A stretch of 8,375 bases of DNA from Arenicellales bacterium (GCA_028825345.1 JAPKAJ010000097.1:1-8375), one strand, 5' to 3'. Numbered from the stretch's first letter, positions 1-5,919 are shown. A program made the numbers and translations. The notes: a model not told the origin generated them from the sequence alone.

Positions 1-663
1 GGCCTGGATGTGACGATTGCCTTTGACCGCGCCGGCATTGTCGGCGCCGATGGTCCTACCCATCAGGGTGCATTCGACCTTAGTTTCCTGCGTTGCGTTC
101 CAGGGATGACGATATTGGCGCCAGCCGATGAAGCGGAGTGCCGGAACATGTTGTACACGGCTTTTTTGCATCCGGGTCCCACAGCGGTACGTTACCCGCG
201 CGGATCTGGCCCAGGTGTTGCAGAAAATCAGCAGATGACCCAAGTGCCAATTGGCAAAGCCCAGTTGCGCCGTGAAGGACGGGAAGTAGCACTGCTGGCT
301 TTTGGGTCGATGCTGGCGGCAGCCCTTGAAGCTGGAGAAAACCTTGATGCTACTGTGGTCAACATGCGTAGTGTCAAGCCACTCGACACCGAGATGATCA
401 AACAGTTGGCCGACACACACGAGCTTCTGGTCACCGTGGAGGAGAACAGTATTCGCGGCGGAGCAGGCGCAGGTGTTGCAGAAACCCTTGCTCAATATGA
501 ACGGGCTAGCGCCCTATTGATGCTGGGTCTACCCGACAAACATATTGAGCAAGGCGACCCGGCCGAGGTGCTTGCCCAATGCGGACTCGATGCCACTGGC
601 ATCGTGAGTTCGGTACGCCATCGACTGCCCGGAAAACTTGCCGCTTCCCGCCATTCTGCTTAG
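1..663 (+). CDS. dxs: 1-deoxy-D-xylulose-5-phosphate synthase, C-terminal part (5' end outside window)
   Basis: DXS is the cytosolic thiamine-diphosphate enzyme that condenses pyruvate and glyceraldehyde 3-phosphate to 1-deoxy-D-xylulose 5-phosphate, the first step of the MEP isoprenoid pathway and a source for thiamine and pyridoxal synthesis. The open frame runs in from the window edge. The 220 visible codons are about the last third of a usual ~620-residue protein. Visible residues 9-26 carry the transketolase-type pyrimidine-binding segment DRAGIVGADGPTHQGAFD, followed by AVRYPRG, and then the C-terminal transketolase domain with MRSVKPLD and VTVEENSIRGGAGAGV, all close to E. coli DXS as I remember it. 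The GTG at position 10 is an internal valine, not the start. folE2 follows after 35 bases. There is no frameshift and nothing odd in the visible part. Confidence 0.97.
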   Translation, partial: GLDVTIAFDRAGIVGADGPTHQGAFDLSFLRCVPGMTILAPADEAECRNMLYTAFLHPGPTAVRYPRGSGPGVAENQQMTQVPIGKAQLRREGREVALLAFGSMLAAALEAGENLDATVVNMRSVKPLDTEMIKQLADTHELLVTVEENSIRGGAGAGVAETLAQYERASALLMLGLPDKHIEQGDPAEVLAQCGLDATGIVSSVRHRLPGKLAASRHSA

Positions 664-698
664 ACTTCCTTGCCCACAACTCAGTACCATCTTCTTTC

Positions 699-1517
699 AT
701 GTCTAAAGCCGAAATCGCGCTCACCCAGAGTACGGATGATATAGCCGACGTTCAGAATAGCCCCGATAGCCGCAACCTGACTATTGATAAGGTTGGAGTC
801 AAGGATGTGCGTCATCCCGTGCGTATTCAGGACCGTAGCGGCAGCGAGCAACATACCGTTGCAACTTTCAATATGTATGTGGAGTTACCGCACAACTTCA
901 AAGGAACCCATATGTCCCGGTTCGTGGAAATACTAAGTAATCACGAACGTGAAATCTCGGTGCGTTCTTTTCGCGCGATGCTACAAGAGACCCGCGAACA
1001 CCTGGATGCCGGGACCGGCCATATTCAGATGACGTTCCCCTTCTTTTTAGAAAAAACAGCTCCCGTCACCGGGGTAAAGAGCTTAATGGATTACCAGGTC
1101 ACTCTGATCGGTGAAATCGTAGGAAACACGGTTTCAACCGAGGTGCGGGTTGTCGTCCCCGTGACCAGTCTGTGCCCATGCTCCAAGCAAATCTCTGAAT
1201 ACGGCGCGCATAACCAGCGCTCTCATGTCACCGTCAGTATCAAAGCCAACGCGTTTATCTGGATAGAAGAGATCATCGATATCGTTGAGAAAGAAGCCAG
1301 CTGCGAACTCTACGGTCTGTTGAAGCGACCAGACGAAAAATATGTGACTGAGAAGGCCTACGATAACCCCAAATTCGTTGAAGATCTGGTGCGTGATGTC
1401 GCGGGTCAACTAAACCAAGATGAGCGTATCAACGGCTATGTGGTCGAAGCCGAAAACTTTGAATCTATCCACAACCATTCAGCCTACGCCCAGATCACTT
1501 TCACTCGGGATAACTAA
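699..1517 (+). CDS. folE2: GTP cyclohydrolase I, type IB (FolE2)
   Basis: FolE2 converts GTP to 7,8-dihydroneopterin triphosphate, the entry to tetrahydrofolate and queuosine synthesis. Unlike FolE it does not strictly need zinc. The 272-residue length fits the family. Visible family blocks are NMYVELPHNFKGTHMSRFVE (58-77), then TSLCPCSKQISEYGAHNQRS (156-175) with the expected catalytic/metal Cys159 and His171, then RPDEKYVTE (210-218), and near the C-terminus ENFESIHNH (252-260). Glu213 probably matches the third metal ligand of the Neisseria enzyme, inferred from a constant offset. The frame is open back to 579, but those codons overlap the dxs end and match nothing, so the ATG at 699 is chosen. 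No Shine-Dalgarno sequence precedes it, so translation may be coupled to dxs. No Zur-like box was recognised upstream. Confidence 0.95.
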   Translation: MSKAEIALTQSTDDIADVQNSPDSRNLTIDKVGVKDVRHPVRIQDRSGSEQHTVATFNMYVELPHNFKGTHMSRFVEILSNHEREISVRSFRAMLQETREHLDAGTGHIQMTFPFFLEKTAPVTGVKSLMDYQVTLIGEIVGNTVSTEVRVVVPVTSLCPCSKQISEYGAHNQRSHVTVSIKANAFIWIEEIIDIVEKEASCELYGLLKRPDEKYVTEKAYDNPKFVEDLVRDVAGQLNQDERINGYVVEAENFESIHNHSAYAQITFTRDN

Positions 1518-1555
1518 TCCGCGAGCCATCCACAGCGGCACCCTCCCCAAGCGGG

Positions 1556-2437
1556 ATGGAAATCGGGATCGACCTAGGTGGTACCAAAACCGAGGGGGTT
1601 CTCCTCGATGCCACAGGCGCAGAATTCGCACGACAACGTCGCCCGACCCCACAACAGCAAGGCTACCAAGCGATCCTTGAGACTATCGCCTCGCTGGTGA
1701 CTGACCTTGAGGCGCACAGTGAGACACGTTGCTCAGTTGGGATCGCGGCCCCGGGTGCACTGGATACTACCGGCAGGGTAAAAAACTCGAACACCCAGTG
1801 TCTCATTGGTCAACCGCTGCTCCAGGACCTTGAGACACTTCTGTCGCGGCCCGTTCGACTCGAGAATGATGCTAACTGTTTTACGCTTGCTGAAGCGCTT
1901 GATGGCGCCGGGAAAAATGCAGTCAGCGTCTTTGGGGTCATCATGGGAACAGGTGTCGGTGGAGGCATCGTGGTCAACGGAGAACTGTTGCCCGGACTGC
2001 AGCACATTGCCGGGGAATGGGGTCATAACTGTCTCGAACAAAATGGGCCTTTATGCTATTGCGGCCAACACGGCTGCATCGAAACCTTCCTTTCGGGCCC
2101 GGGCTTCAGCGCCGACTACCAGCGCCTCGGCGGCGACCCAACTCTATCACCCCAAGAGATCGTTGCCGACGCTGAGCGCCAGAATGCAATCGCACAACTC
2201 GCAGTCGAAAACCTGCTTGAACGCTTCGGCAAAGCTCTTGCCAGCGTGATCAACATATTGGACCCACATGTCGTGGTTCTCGGGGGAGGCCTTTCCAACA
2301 TCGACTGTCTGTATACCGAGGGTGCTCAACGAGTTGCCGCCCACGTTTTTAATGCCTCACTAGACACTCCAATACGGCGCAATCAACATGGTGATAGCGC
2401 GGGCGTGCGTGGTGCCGCCCGCCTGTGGCATCGTTAA
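1556..2437 (+). CDS. mak: ROK-family sugar kinase, probably fructokinase (Mak-like)
   Basis: This is a cytosolic ATP-dependent hexose kinase of the ROK (repressor, ORF, kinase) family. The sequence shows the N-terminal phosphate loop IGIDLGGTKTEG (3-14), the catalytic Asp105 in RLENDANC, the second ATP-binding glycine motif GTGVGGGIVVNG (131-142), EWGH with zinc ligand His157, and the ROK zinc signature CYCGQHGCIE (167-176, Cys167, Cys169, Cys174). No DNA-binding N-terminal domain is present, so it is a kinase and not a NagC/XylR-type repressor. The 293-residue length and stretches such as NILDPHVVVLGGGLSN and HGDSAGVRGAARLW match E. coli Mak, a manno(fructo)kinase, as I recall it. Glucose or N-acetylglucosamine remain possible substrates. 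Only a weak ribosome site (AAGCGGG) precedes the ATG, and no other in-frame start exists after the folE2 stop. Its stop overlaps the convergent gene. Confidence 0.85.
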   Translation: MEIGIDLGGTKTEGVLLDATGAEFARQRRPTPQQQGYQAILETIASLVTDLEAHSETRCSVGIAAPGALDTTGRVKNSNTQCLIGQPLLQDLETLLSRPVRLENDANCFTLAEALDGAGKNAVSVFGVIMGTGVGGGIVVNGELLPGLQHIAGEWGHNCLEQNGPLCYCGQHGCIETFLSGPGFSADYQRLGGDPTLSPQEIVADAERQNAIAQLAVENLLERFGKALASVINILDPHVVVLGGGLSNIDCLYTEGAQRVAAHVFNASLDTPIRRNQHGDSAGVRGAARLWHR

Positions 2438-3468
2438 TCGCCGCTTGGCCAGGTGTCCGATAGTCGGTATCCGGTTGGCCATGGATCATTTGGATCCAAC
2501 ATATGCTGATGTACGCCGGTTATCCAGGCTCTTCCAGCCAGAGACGGGACTACCGCATTGCGACCGTCGCTCATGGTAACGGTCTCGTCGATCTGGCAAT
2601 TGAAACGCGAGCCGATCACTGATTCACCGATAAAGCGCTGCCCCGTCTGTAGCAGTCCACGGGCATGCAATACGGCCATCCGGGCGCTGCATCCGGTGCC
2701 ACATGGCGAGCGATCCAATTTACCGGGTTGAATCACCACAGTGTGACGACCGACCAAGGCGTCGTCTTCTGAAGTTAACGGACGTGTCAGCATGCAAAAA
2801 GATAAATGCGTCCACTGTGGATTGTCCGGATGGGTAAAGCCGAGCTGTTCGTTAGCGGCGACAGTGATCTTGCGGCCACAGTCGACCAACGCAGCTGCCT
2901 CATCGGCGCTAACAGCAAACCCAAGCTCCTTCGCATCTACCAGACAATAACTATCTCCGCCATAAGCGGTATCAACCGCGAGTGAGCCAATCCCTGCTAC
3001 TTCAATTACAGCCCCAAGCCGATCAACGAAAGACGGCACATTCCGGATACTCACCTGCTCGACAGCACCGTTGTGACAGGTCGCAGTGGCGCGCACTAGC
3101 CCACCAGGCGCTTCCAGATGCAGTACTGTCTCAGGTTCCGTCATAGGTAATATGCCGGTTTCCAGAAGAACGGTTGTAACGCATATCGCGTTTGATCCAG
3201 ACATCGGCGGAAAGAACGAGGGCTCCATAATGATAAACGCGGCATCTGCGCGGTTATCCACCGGAGGTACCAGCAGGTTGGCATGTCGGAATACTCCACC
3301 ACGAGGCTCATTCAGCAGGAAATCACGCAGTTCAGTGTCACTTTCCAACGCTCGCGAGCGTTCCCACAAATTTTCACCGGGCGGCGGCGTAACACCGCCG
3401 ACAATGACATCCCCAACCTCGCCTTCCGCATGGCAACTGACCACATGAATACAACGACTACTTCTCAC
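2434..3468 (-). CDS. Proline racemase superfamily enzyme, Ser/Cys type (hydroxyproline 2-epimerase and/or trans-3-hydroxy-L-proline dehydratase)
   Basis: This 344-residue protein belongs to the proline racemase superfamily, cytosolic cofactor-independent enzymes that act on proline or hydroxyproline by two-base chemistry. Family landmarks are HAEGEVGDVIVGG (13-25), PRGGVFRHANLL (55-66), APGGLVRA (120-127), DTAYGGDSYCLVDA (166-179) and LDRSPCGTGCSARMA (251-265). In the classical racemase motif the first catalytic base is a cysteine. Here the motif reads PPMSGSNAIC, so Ser90 replaces it, while Cys256 keeps the second base. Ser/Cys members are reported as 4-hydroxyproline 2-epimerases and bifunctional trans-3-hydroxyproline dehydratase/epimerases, so simple proline racemase activity is unlikely. 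The start is GTG, fixed by a strong Shine-Dalgarno. It is the last gene of a probable xpt-led operon. No hydroxyproline oxidase, deaminase or transporter gene lies in the window, so the physiological substrate is open. Confidence 0.85.
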   Translation of the reverse strand: MRSSRCIHVVSCHAEGEVGDVIVGGVTPPPGENLWERSRALESDTELRDFLLNEPRGGVFRHANLLVPPVDNRADAAFIIMEPSFFPPMSGSNAICVTTVLLETGILPMTEPETVLHLEAPGGLVRATATCHNGAVEQVSIRNVPSFVDRLGAVIEVAGIGSLAVDTAYGGDSYCLVDAKELGFAVSADEAAALVDCGRKITVAANEQLGFTHPDNPQWTHLSFCMLTRPLTSEDDALVGRHTVVIQPGKLDRSPCGTGCSARMAVLHARGLLQTGQRFIGESVIGSRFNCQIDETVTMSDGRNAVVPSLAGRAWITGVHQHMLDPNDPWPTGYRLSDTWPSGD

Positions 3469-3476
3469 AGTATCTG

Positions 3477-3484
3477 ACCTCCTT
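3477..3484 (-). promoter_or_regulatory. Ribosome binding site fixing a GTG start
   Basis: The minus strand reads AAGGAGGT, eight bases before a GTG at 3466-3468. No ATG lies at the head of the frame, and this near-perfect anti-16S match at good spacing supports the GTG as the start of the racemase-superfamily gene. Confidence 0.8.
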
Positions 3485-3499
3485 GAGTCGCGTATATCA

Positions 3500-3871
3500 T
3501 TAATTATTCCAAGGTGTGGACATCAGCAAGGGTGGCTCCATGCCCTTTTCAATCCACCAACTGCCGTCTGGTCCTGGCCAGCGGAAAACTGCAAGATTCA
3601 CTCGCCCAAAGGTGTCGAACAATACACCCTCTTCCACGAGCCGACGACGCTGCTCGGGATCGGGTGCGCCGACTGAGCGGGTACTGACCGCGCCGCGGCT
3701 GTTAACCACCCGATGCCAGGGGATGTCTGGCGCCTTCACCGCAGCCATGGCATAACCCACCTGGCGTGCGCCGCAACCGGCGAGGCGAGCAATCTGACCG
3801 TAGGTCGCTACCTGCCCAAAAGGTACCGCTTGCACCAGCGTATAGATAACTTTGTAAATTCCATCTCCCAT
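3500..3871 (-). CDS. Alkyltransferase-like protein (ATL, MGMT-fold, no methyl-acceptor cysteine)
   Basis: This 123-residue protein has the C-terminal DNA-binding fold of O6-alkylguanine-DNA alkyltransferases. The winged-helix part VPFGQVATYGQIARLAGC (16-33) carries the base-flipping Tyr24, and ARQVGYAM (35-42) carries the probable arginine finger Arg36. The active-site motif, PCHRV in true transferases, reads PWHRVV here with Trp52, so the acceptor cysteine is missing. This is the hallmark of ATL proteins (E. coli YbaZ, S. pombe Atl1), which bind and flip O6-alkylguanine and flag it for nucleotide excision repair without reversing it. The length matches ATLs and there is no N-terminal Ada or MGMT domain. 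The ATG follows the xpt stop by 8 bases, and its ribosome site (GAGGG) overlaps the xpt TGA, so translation is probably coupled. The C-terminal tail after residue 105 is not recognised. Confidence 0.92.
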   Translation of the reverse strand: MGDGIYKVIYTLVQAVPFGQVATYGQIARLAGCGARQVGYAMAAVKAPDIPWHRVVNSRGAVSTRSVGAPDPEQRRRLVEEGVLFDTFGRVNLAVFRWPGPDGSWWIEKGMEPPLLMSTPWNN

Positions 3872-3879
3872 GATAACCC

Positions 3880-4458
3880 TCAGGGCACCACCCGCAGGCC
3901 ACCATCCTCAAACAGGATTTTAGCCAGCGTAATGACCGGCGCATCCATACTACCTAAGGCATCGCGCCCACCCTCGGCAGGTTTTTCAATAACGCAACCA
4001 ATACCACACAGGCGTGCGCCGCTTTCTGAAACCAGCTTGGCCAGTGCGCTGAGGGTCGCACCAGTGGCAAGGAAATCGTCAACGATCAACACGTGGTCCT
4101 GTGAGCCCAAAAAACGGCGATCAACCATCAGATCAGAGCTTGTGCCGTGGGTCCGACTGATCGCCTCGGCAACATAGTAGGTTCCCGTCATGATACGCGA
4201 CTGGCTTTTGCGCGCGTAAATCAGAAGGGCGCCAAACTGCCCGGCAACCTCCAATGCAACAGGAATACCACTGACTTCTGCGGTCAATACTCGGGTGATC
4301 TGGCCGACTCCCGCAGCGCGAAACCGCTCGCTCATCTCCTTGGCCATTCGCTGGGTCAGTGCGGGGTCGACCTGGTGATTGAGAAAACTATCGACTTTGA
4401 CGATACCGCCGCCGACGTGCTCGCCTTCGTGCTCAATTTTCTGGATCAGTTCCTGCAT
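3880..4458 (-). CDS. xpt: Xanthine phosphoribosyltransferase
   Basis: This cytosolic purine salvage enzyme transfers phosphoribose from PRPP to xanthine (and usually guanine), giving XMP or GMP. The 192-residue product resembles B. subtilis Xpt over its whole length: an N-terminal KVDSFLNHQVDP (21-32), VLTAEVSGIPVAL (57-69), ARKSQ (82-86), the PRPP-binding loop HVLIVDDFLATGAT (122-135) with its paired aspartates, and CVIEKPAEGGRD (155-166). The frame is open to 4521 from a TTG, but the ATG at 4458 has an AAGGAGGT just upstream and gives the normal family N-terminus, so it is preferred. It heads a minus-strand set with the ATL gene (8-base gap) and the racemase-superfamily gene (31 bases further on). 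A candidate sigma-70 promoter lies at 4484-4511. It is not the E. coli Gpt type. Confidence 0.94.
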   Translation of the reverse strand: MQELIQKIEHEGEHVGGGIVKVDSFLNHQVDPALTQRMAKEMSERFRAAGVGQITRVLTAEVSGIPVALEVAGQFGALLIYARKSQSRIMTGTYYVAEAISRTHGTSSDLMVDRRFLGSQDHVLIVDDFLATGATLSALAKLVSESGARLCGIGCVIEKPAEGGRDALGSMDAPVITLAKILFEDGGLRVVP

Positions 4459-4461
4459 GAC

Positions 4462-4469
4462 ACCTCCTT
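4462..4469 (-). promoter_or_regulatory. Ribosome binding site deciding the xpt start
   Basis: The minus strand reads AAGGAGGT followed by three bases (GTC) and the ATG. The spacing is on the short side but the match is perfect. It argues against the upstream TTG at 4519-4521 as the start. Confidence 0.75.
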
Positions 4470-4483
4470 CAGTTGTCCTGACA

Positions 4484-4511
4484 ATCCTAGCATGCAGGCA
4501 AACACTCGCAA
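4484..4511 (-). promoter_or_regulatory. Candidate sigma-70 promoter for xpt operon
   Basis: On the minus strand TTGCGA (-35, plus positions 4506-4511) is followed after 16 bases by TAGGAT (-10, plus positions 4484-4489), preceded by TGC as an extended -10. Each hexamer matches consensus at four of six positions. Transcription would start near 4477, giving a leader of about 20 bases that holds the ribosome site. Such a short leader leaves no room for a purine riboswitch. A loose PurR-like 16-mer overlaps the -35 and spacer. The prediction is by eye only. Confidence 0.4.
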
Positions 4512-4593
4512 TCAAACTCAAAAGTCCAATACCGCAGCTGAGTTGAGTCTATTTCCTGATTCGATCTAGCGGCGAAACAATTTCATAACCTTG

Positions 4594-4610
4594 AGAACCA
4601 GCCTGGTTCT
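4594..4610. repeat. Exact inverted repeat, 8-base arms around one base
   Basis: The sequence AGAACCAG-C-CTGGTTCT is perfectly symmetric. The single-base centre makes it look more like a dimer-binding operator than an RNA hairpin, though a 7-pair stem with a GCC loop could form. It is followed on the plus strand by ATTTTGC, too weak a T-run for a terminator. It lies about 80 bases upstream of the candidate xpt -35. The binding protein, if any, is unknown. Confidence 0.55.
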
Positions 4611-4779
4611 ATTTTGCACCATAGCGTTGAAAATAAACTTGATAGTGGATTTGTCATTCAGTTTTTACGAGCACTAAAGCGACTTCAATCTGGCAGGCCG
4701 CACCCAGGAGTTATGGCACTCGAGCCGTCACAAACGTCAAAAACCCTCATTCGAGCCTTCGTGCAAGCAATCGACTAAT

Positions 4780-4868
4780 GCCAGGCTCACACATTTGAGA
4801 ATCACGTGATGCCTGGCTGAATGCTCACGCTCCGGACAGGGCCGCTTGCGTGGGCCAGCGGTGATTCT
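4780..4868. repeat. Cluster of short nested inverted repeats
   Basis: Three pairings can be read. GCCAGGC (4780-4786) faces GCCTGGC (4811-4817). AGAATCAC (4798-4805) faces GTGATTCT (4861-4868), with CTGGC (4813-4817) and GCCAG (4854-4858) nested inside. CCGCT (4842-4846) faces AGCGG (4857-4861). These pairings compete, and arms this short can arise by chance. The block lies just downstream of the hydrolase gene, so it would be in the 3' end of that transcript and may act as a weak structured terminator or stabiliser. Confidence 0.3.
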
Positions 4869-4882
4869 TCCTGCTCAAGGCT

Positions 4883-5647
4883 TCAATCCTGACTGACGGT
4901 CTCTAGAAGTTCGGCCAGTGTCATACCCAGTAGATTCAATTGCGCAGGGCTCGACAATCGATGATCGCCATCCTTGAGTAATTGCACACGTACATCGTGC
5001 GCTGCCAGGGCCTTGGACAAGCGCAATGCCGTGCGCCAGGGCACCTCAGTATCAGCAAAGCCCTGAAGTAACCTAACCGGCGCGCTGATCCTGACAGGCC
5101 AGTCCAATAGGCACTGTGTCTCGCCGTCACTGATCAGTGCCTCAGTGATCGGATACCCCTTAGGGTCATAATCACTGCTGAGATTCACGCGGCCCGTGCT
5201 CGCAAGTTCATCGCGCTGCGCATCGTCCATTTCCTGTGATAGGAGATCCCGGGTGAAATCGGGTGCTGCGGCAATACCCAGCAGGCCTTTGACCTGCTGA
5301 CCCAGCGCTAAGGCCACGTGCAACATGATCCAACCACCCATACTGGAGCCAACTAAAACGCAGGGGCCTCCTGCCTGGTCACGGATGACATCCAGCGCAT
5401 CGGCTGTCCAACGGCTGATAGTGCCCTGCTCAAAATGCCCCCCGGACAACCCGTGACCCGAATAATCAAAGCGTAAGAAGGCCTGGTTTTTCTTGGCACA
5501 CCACTCGCTCAGGTACTGCGCCTTGGTACCGTCCATATCCGATCGAAAACCGCCAAGAAAAACCACCCGGGGCAATTGACCCGCTAAGACCCTGGCTGCC
5601 AGCGATGCCCCTTGAGTGCCGCTGACCCAGATTGTTTTCTCGCTCAA
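4883..5647 (-). CDS. Alpha/beta hydrolase, ABHD10-like (thioesterase/esterase)
   Basis: This 254-residue single-domain hydrolase has the full triad in order. The nucleophile Ser102 is in the elbow GSSMGG (100-105), Asp199 is in GFADTEVPW (196-204), and His229 is in DGDHRLS (226-232). The oxyanion-side segment LGGFRSDMDGTKA (31-43) and RFDYSGHGLSGG (59-70) are typical of the ABHD10 group, whose mammalian member is a mitochondrial acyl-protein thioesterase. Bacterial substrates are generally unknown. No signal peptide or membrane segment is seen, so it is probably cytosolic. The start is TTG: an in-frame stop at 5663-5665 leaves only this TTG or a CTG at 5660-5662, and a run of six G lies seven bases before the TTG. 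It is transcribed away from the isovaleryl-CoA dehydrogenase operon. A role in acyl-CoA or acyl-ester turnover would fit but is inference. Confidence 0.88.
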   Translation of the reverse strand: MSEKTIWVSGTQGASLAARVLAGQLPRVVFLGGFRSDMDGTKAQYLSEWCAKKNQAFLRFDYSGHGLSGGHFEQGTISRWTADALDVIRDQAGGPCVLVGSSMGGWIMLHVALALGQQVKGLLGIAAAPDFTRDLLSQEMDDAQRDELASTGRVNLSSDYDPKGYPITEALISDGETQCLLDWPVRISAPVRLLQGFADTEVPWRTALRLSKALAAHDVRVQLLKDGDHRLSSPAQLNLLGMTLAELLETVSQD

Positions 5648-5654
5648 AGCTGTG

Positions 5655-5660
5655 CCCCCC
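5655..5660 (-). promoter_or_regulatory. G-rich ribosome site before a TTG start
   Basis: The minus strand shows six consecutive G, then seven bases, then TTG. Because an in-frame stop sits just upstream (5663-5665), this weak purine-rich site and the TTG are the most credible start of the hydrolase. The rare start and the non-canonical site both point to modest translation. Confidence 0.5.
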
Positions 5661-5919
5661 AGTTATCGTTCAATTCATCACCCATGTGATTATCATGCTT
5701 GTCAGGGATTAGCACCTTTTTTAACTGATCAGTCAGCATGCCTTAGGGGCTTCATGGTCAAAAATGATGTAATTCAGCTGTCCTTGTCTGCTTAAATCGG
5801 CAATTTCATGTTATTGGCGCATAGTATTGCTCGCCAGTAACTGCAAATCAGACCTTTTTAGGCCTCAAAATCCTAGCGTTGGGTCAACTCAGGCAATCCG
5901 ATGCCGGTCGTTGCAAACC

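Larger units (their letters stand above)
4459..4882. other. 424-base intergenic region without a supported gene
   Basis: This lies between the xpt start and the end of the next minus-strand gene. It holds the xpt ribosome site and candidate promoter near 4459-4511, a 17-base inverted repeat at 4594-4610, an exact 10-base palindrome ATCACGTGAT at 4801-4810, and a set of nested short inverted repeats at 4780-4868. On the plus strand one frame stays open from 4560 to 4778 (72 codons ending TAA), with only a TTG at 4614 or an ATG at 4713 as possible starts. The conceptual protein is not recognised and has no well-spaced ribosome site. I see no convincing rho-independent terminator for the hydrolase gene here, because no U-tract follows any of the hairpins. 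Confidence 0.6.

Noticed and set aside
579..698. N-terminal extension of FolE2 from an alternative start at 579
   Set aside because: These 40 codons overlap the dxs end in another frame and match no FolE2 sequence; the ATG at 699 gives the normal family length.
1806..2249. 147-codon open frame on the plus strand inside the kinase
   Set aside because: The overlapping frame holds an intact ROK kinase with all motifs; this one has low-complexity Ser/Ala/Thr composition.
3086..3448. 120-codon plus-strand frame opposite the racemase-family gene
   Set aside because: It is antisense to conserved superfamily motifs, and its composition is Ser/Pro/Thr-rich without a recognisable domain.
3705..3725. 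Active O6-methylguanine-DNA methyltransferase
   Set aside because: The acceptor cysteine of PCHRV is tryptophan here, so methyl transfer is not expected.
4459..4521. TTG start at 4521 giving a 213-residue Xpt
   Set aside because: The perfect AAGGAGGT at 4462-4469 lies inside that extension and the known Xpt N-terminus begins at the ATG at 4458.
4459..4620. Guanine riboswitch upstream of xpt, as in Bacillus
   Set aside because: No three-way-junction aptamer pattern was recognised, and the likely transcription start leaves only about 20 bases of leader.
4594..4620. Rho-independent terminator at the 17-base inverted repeat
   Set aside because: The loop would be minimal, only ATTTT follows, and no plus-strand gene ends before it.
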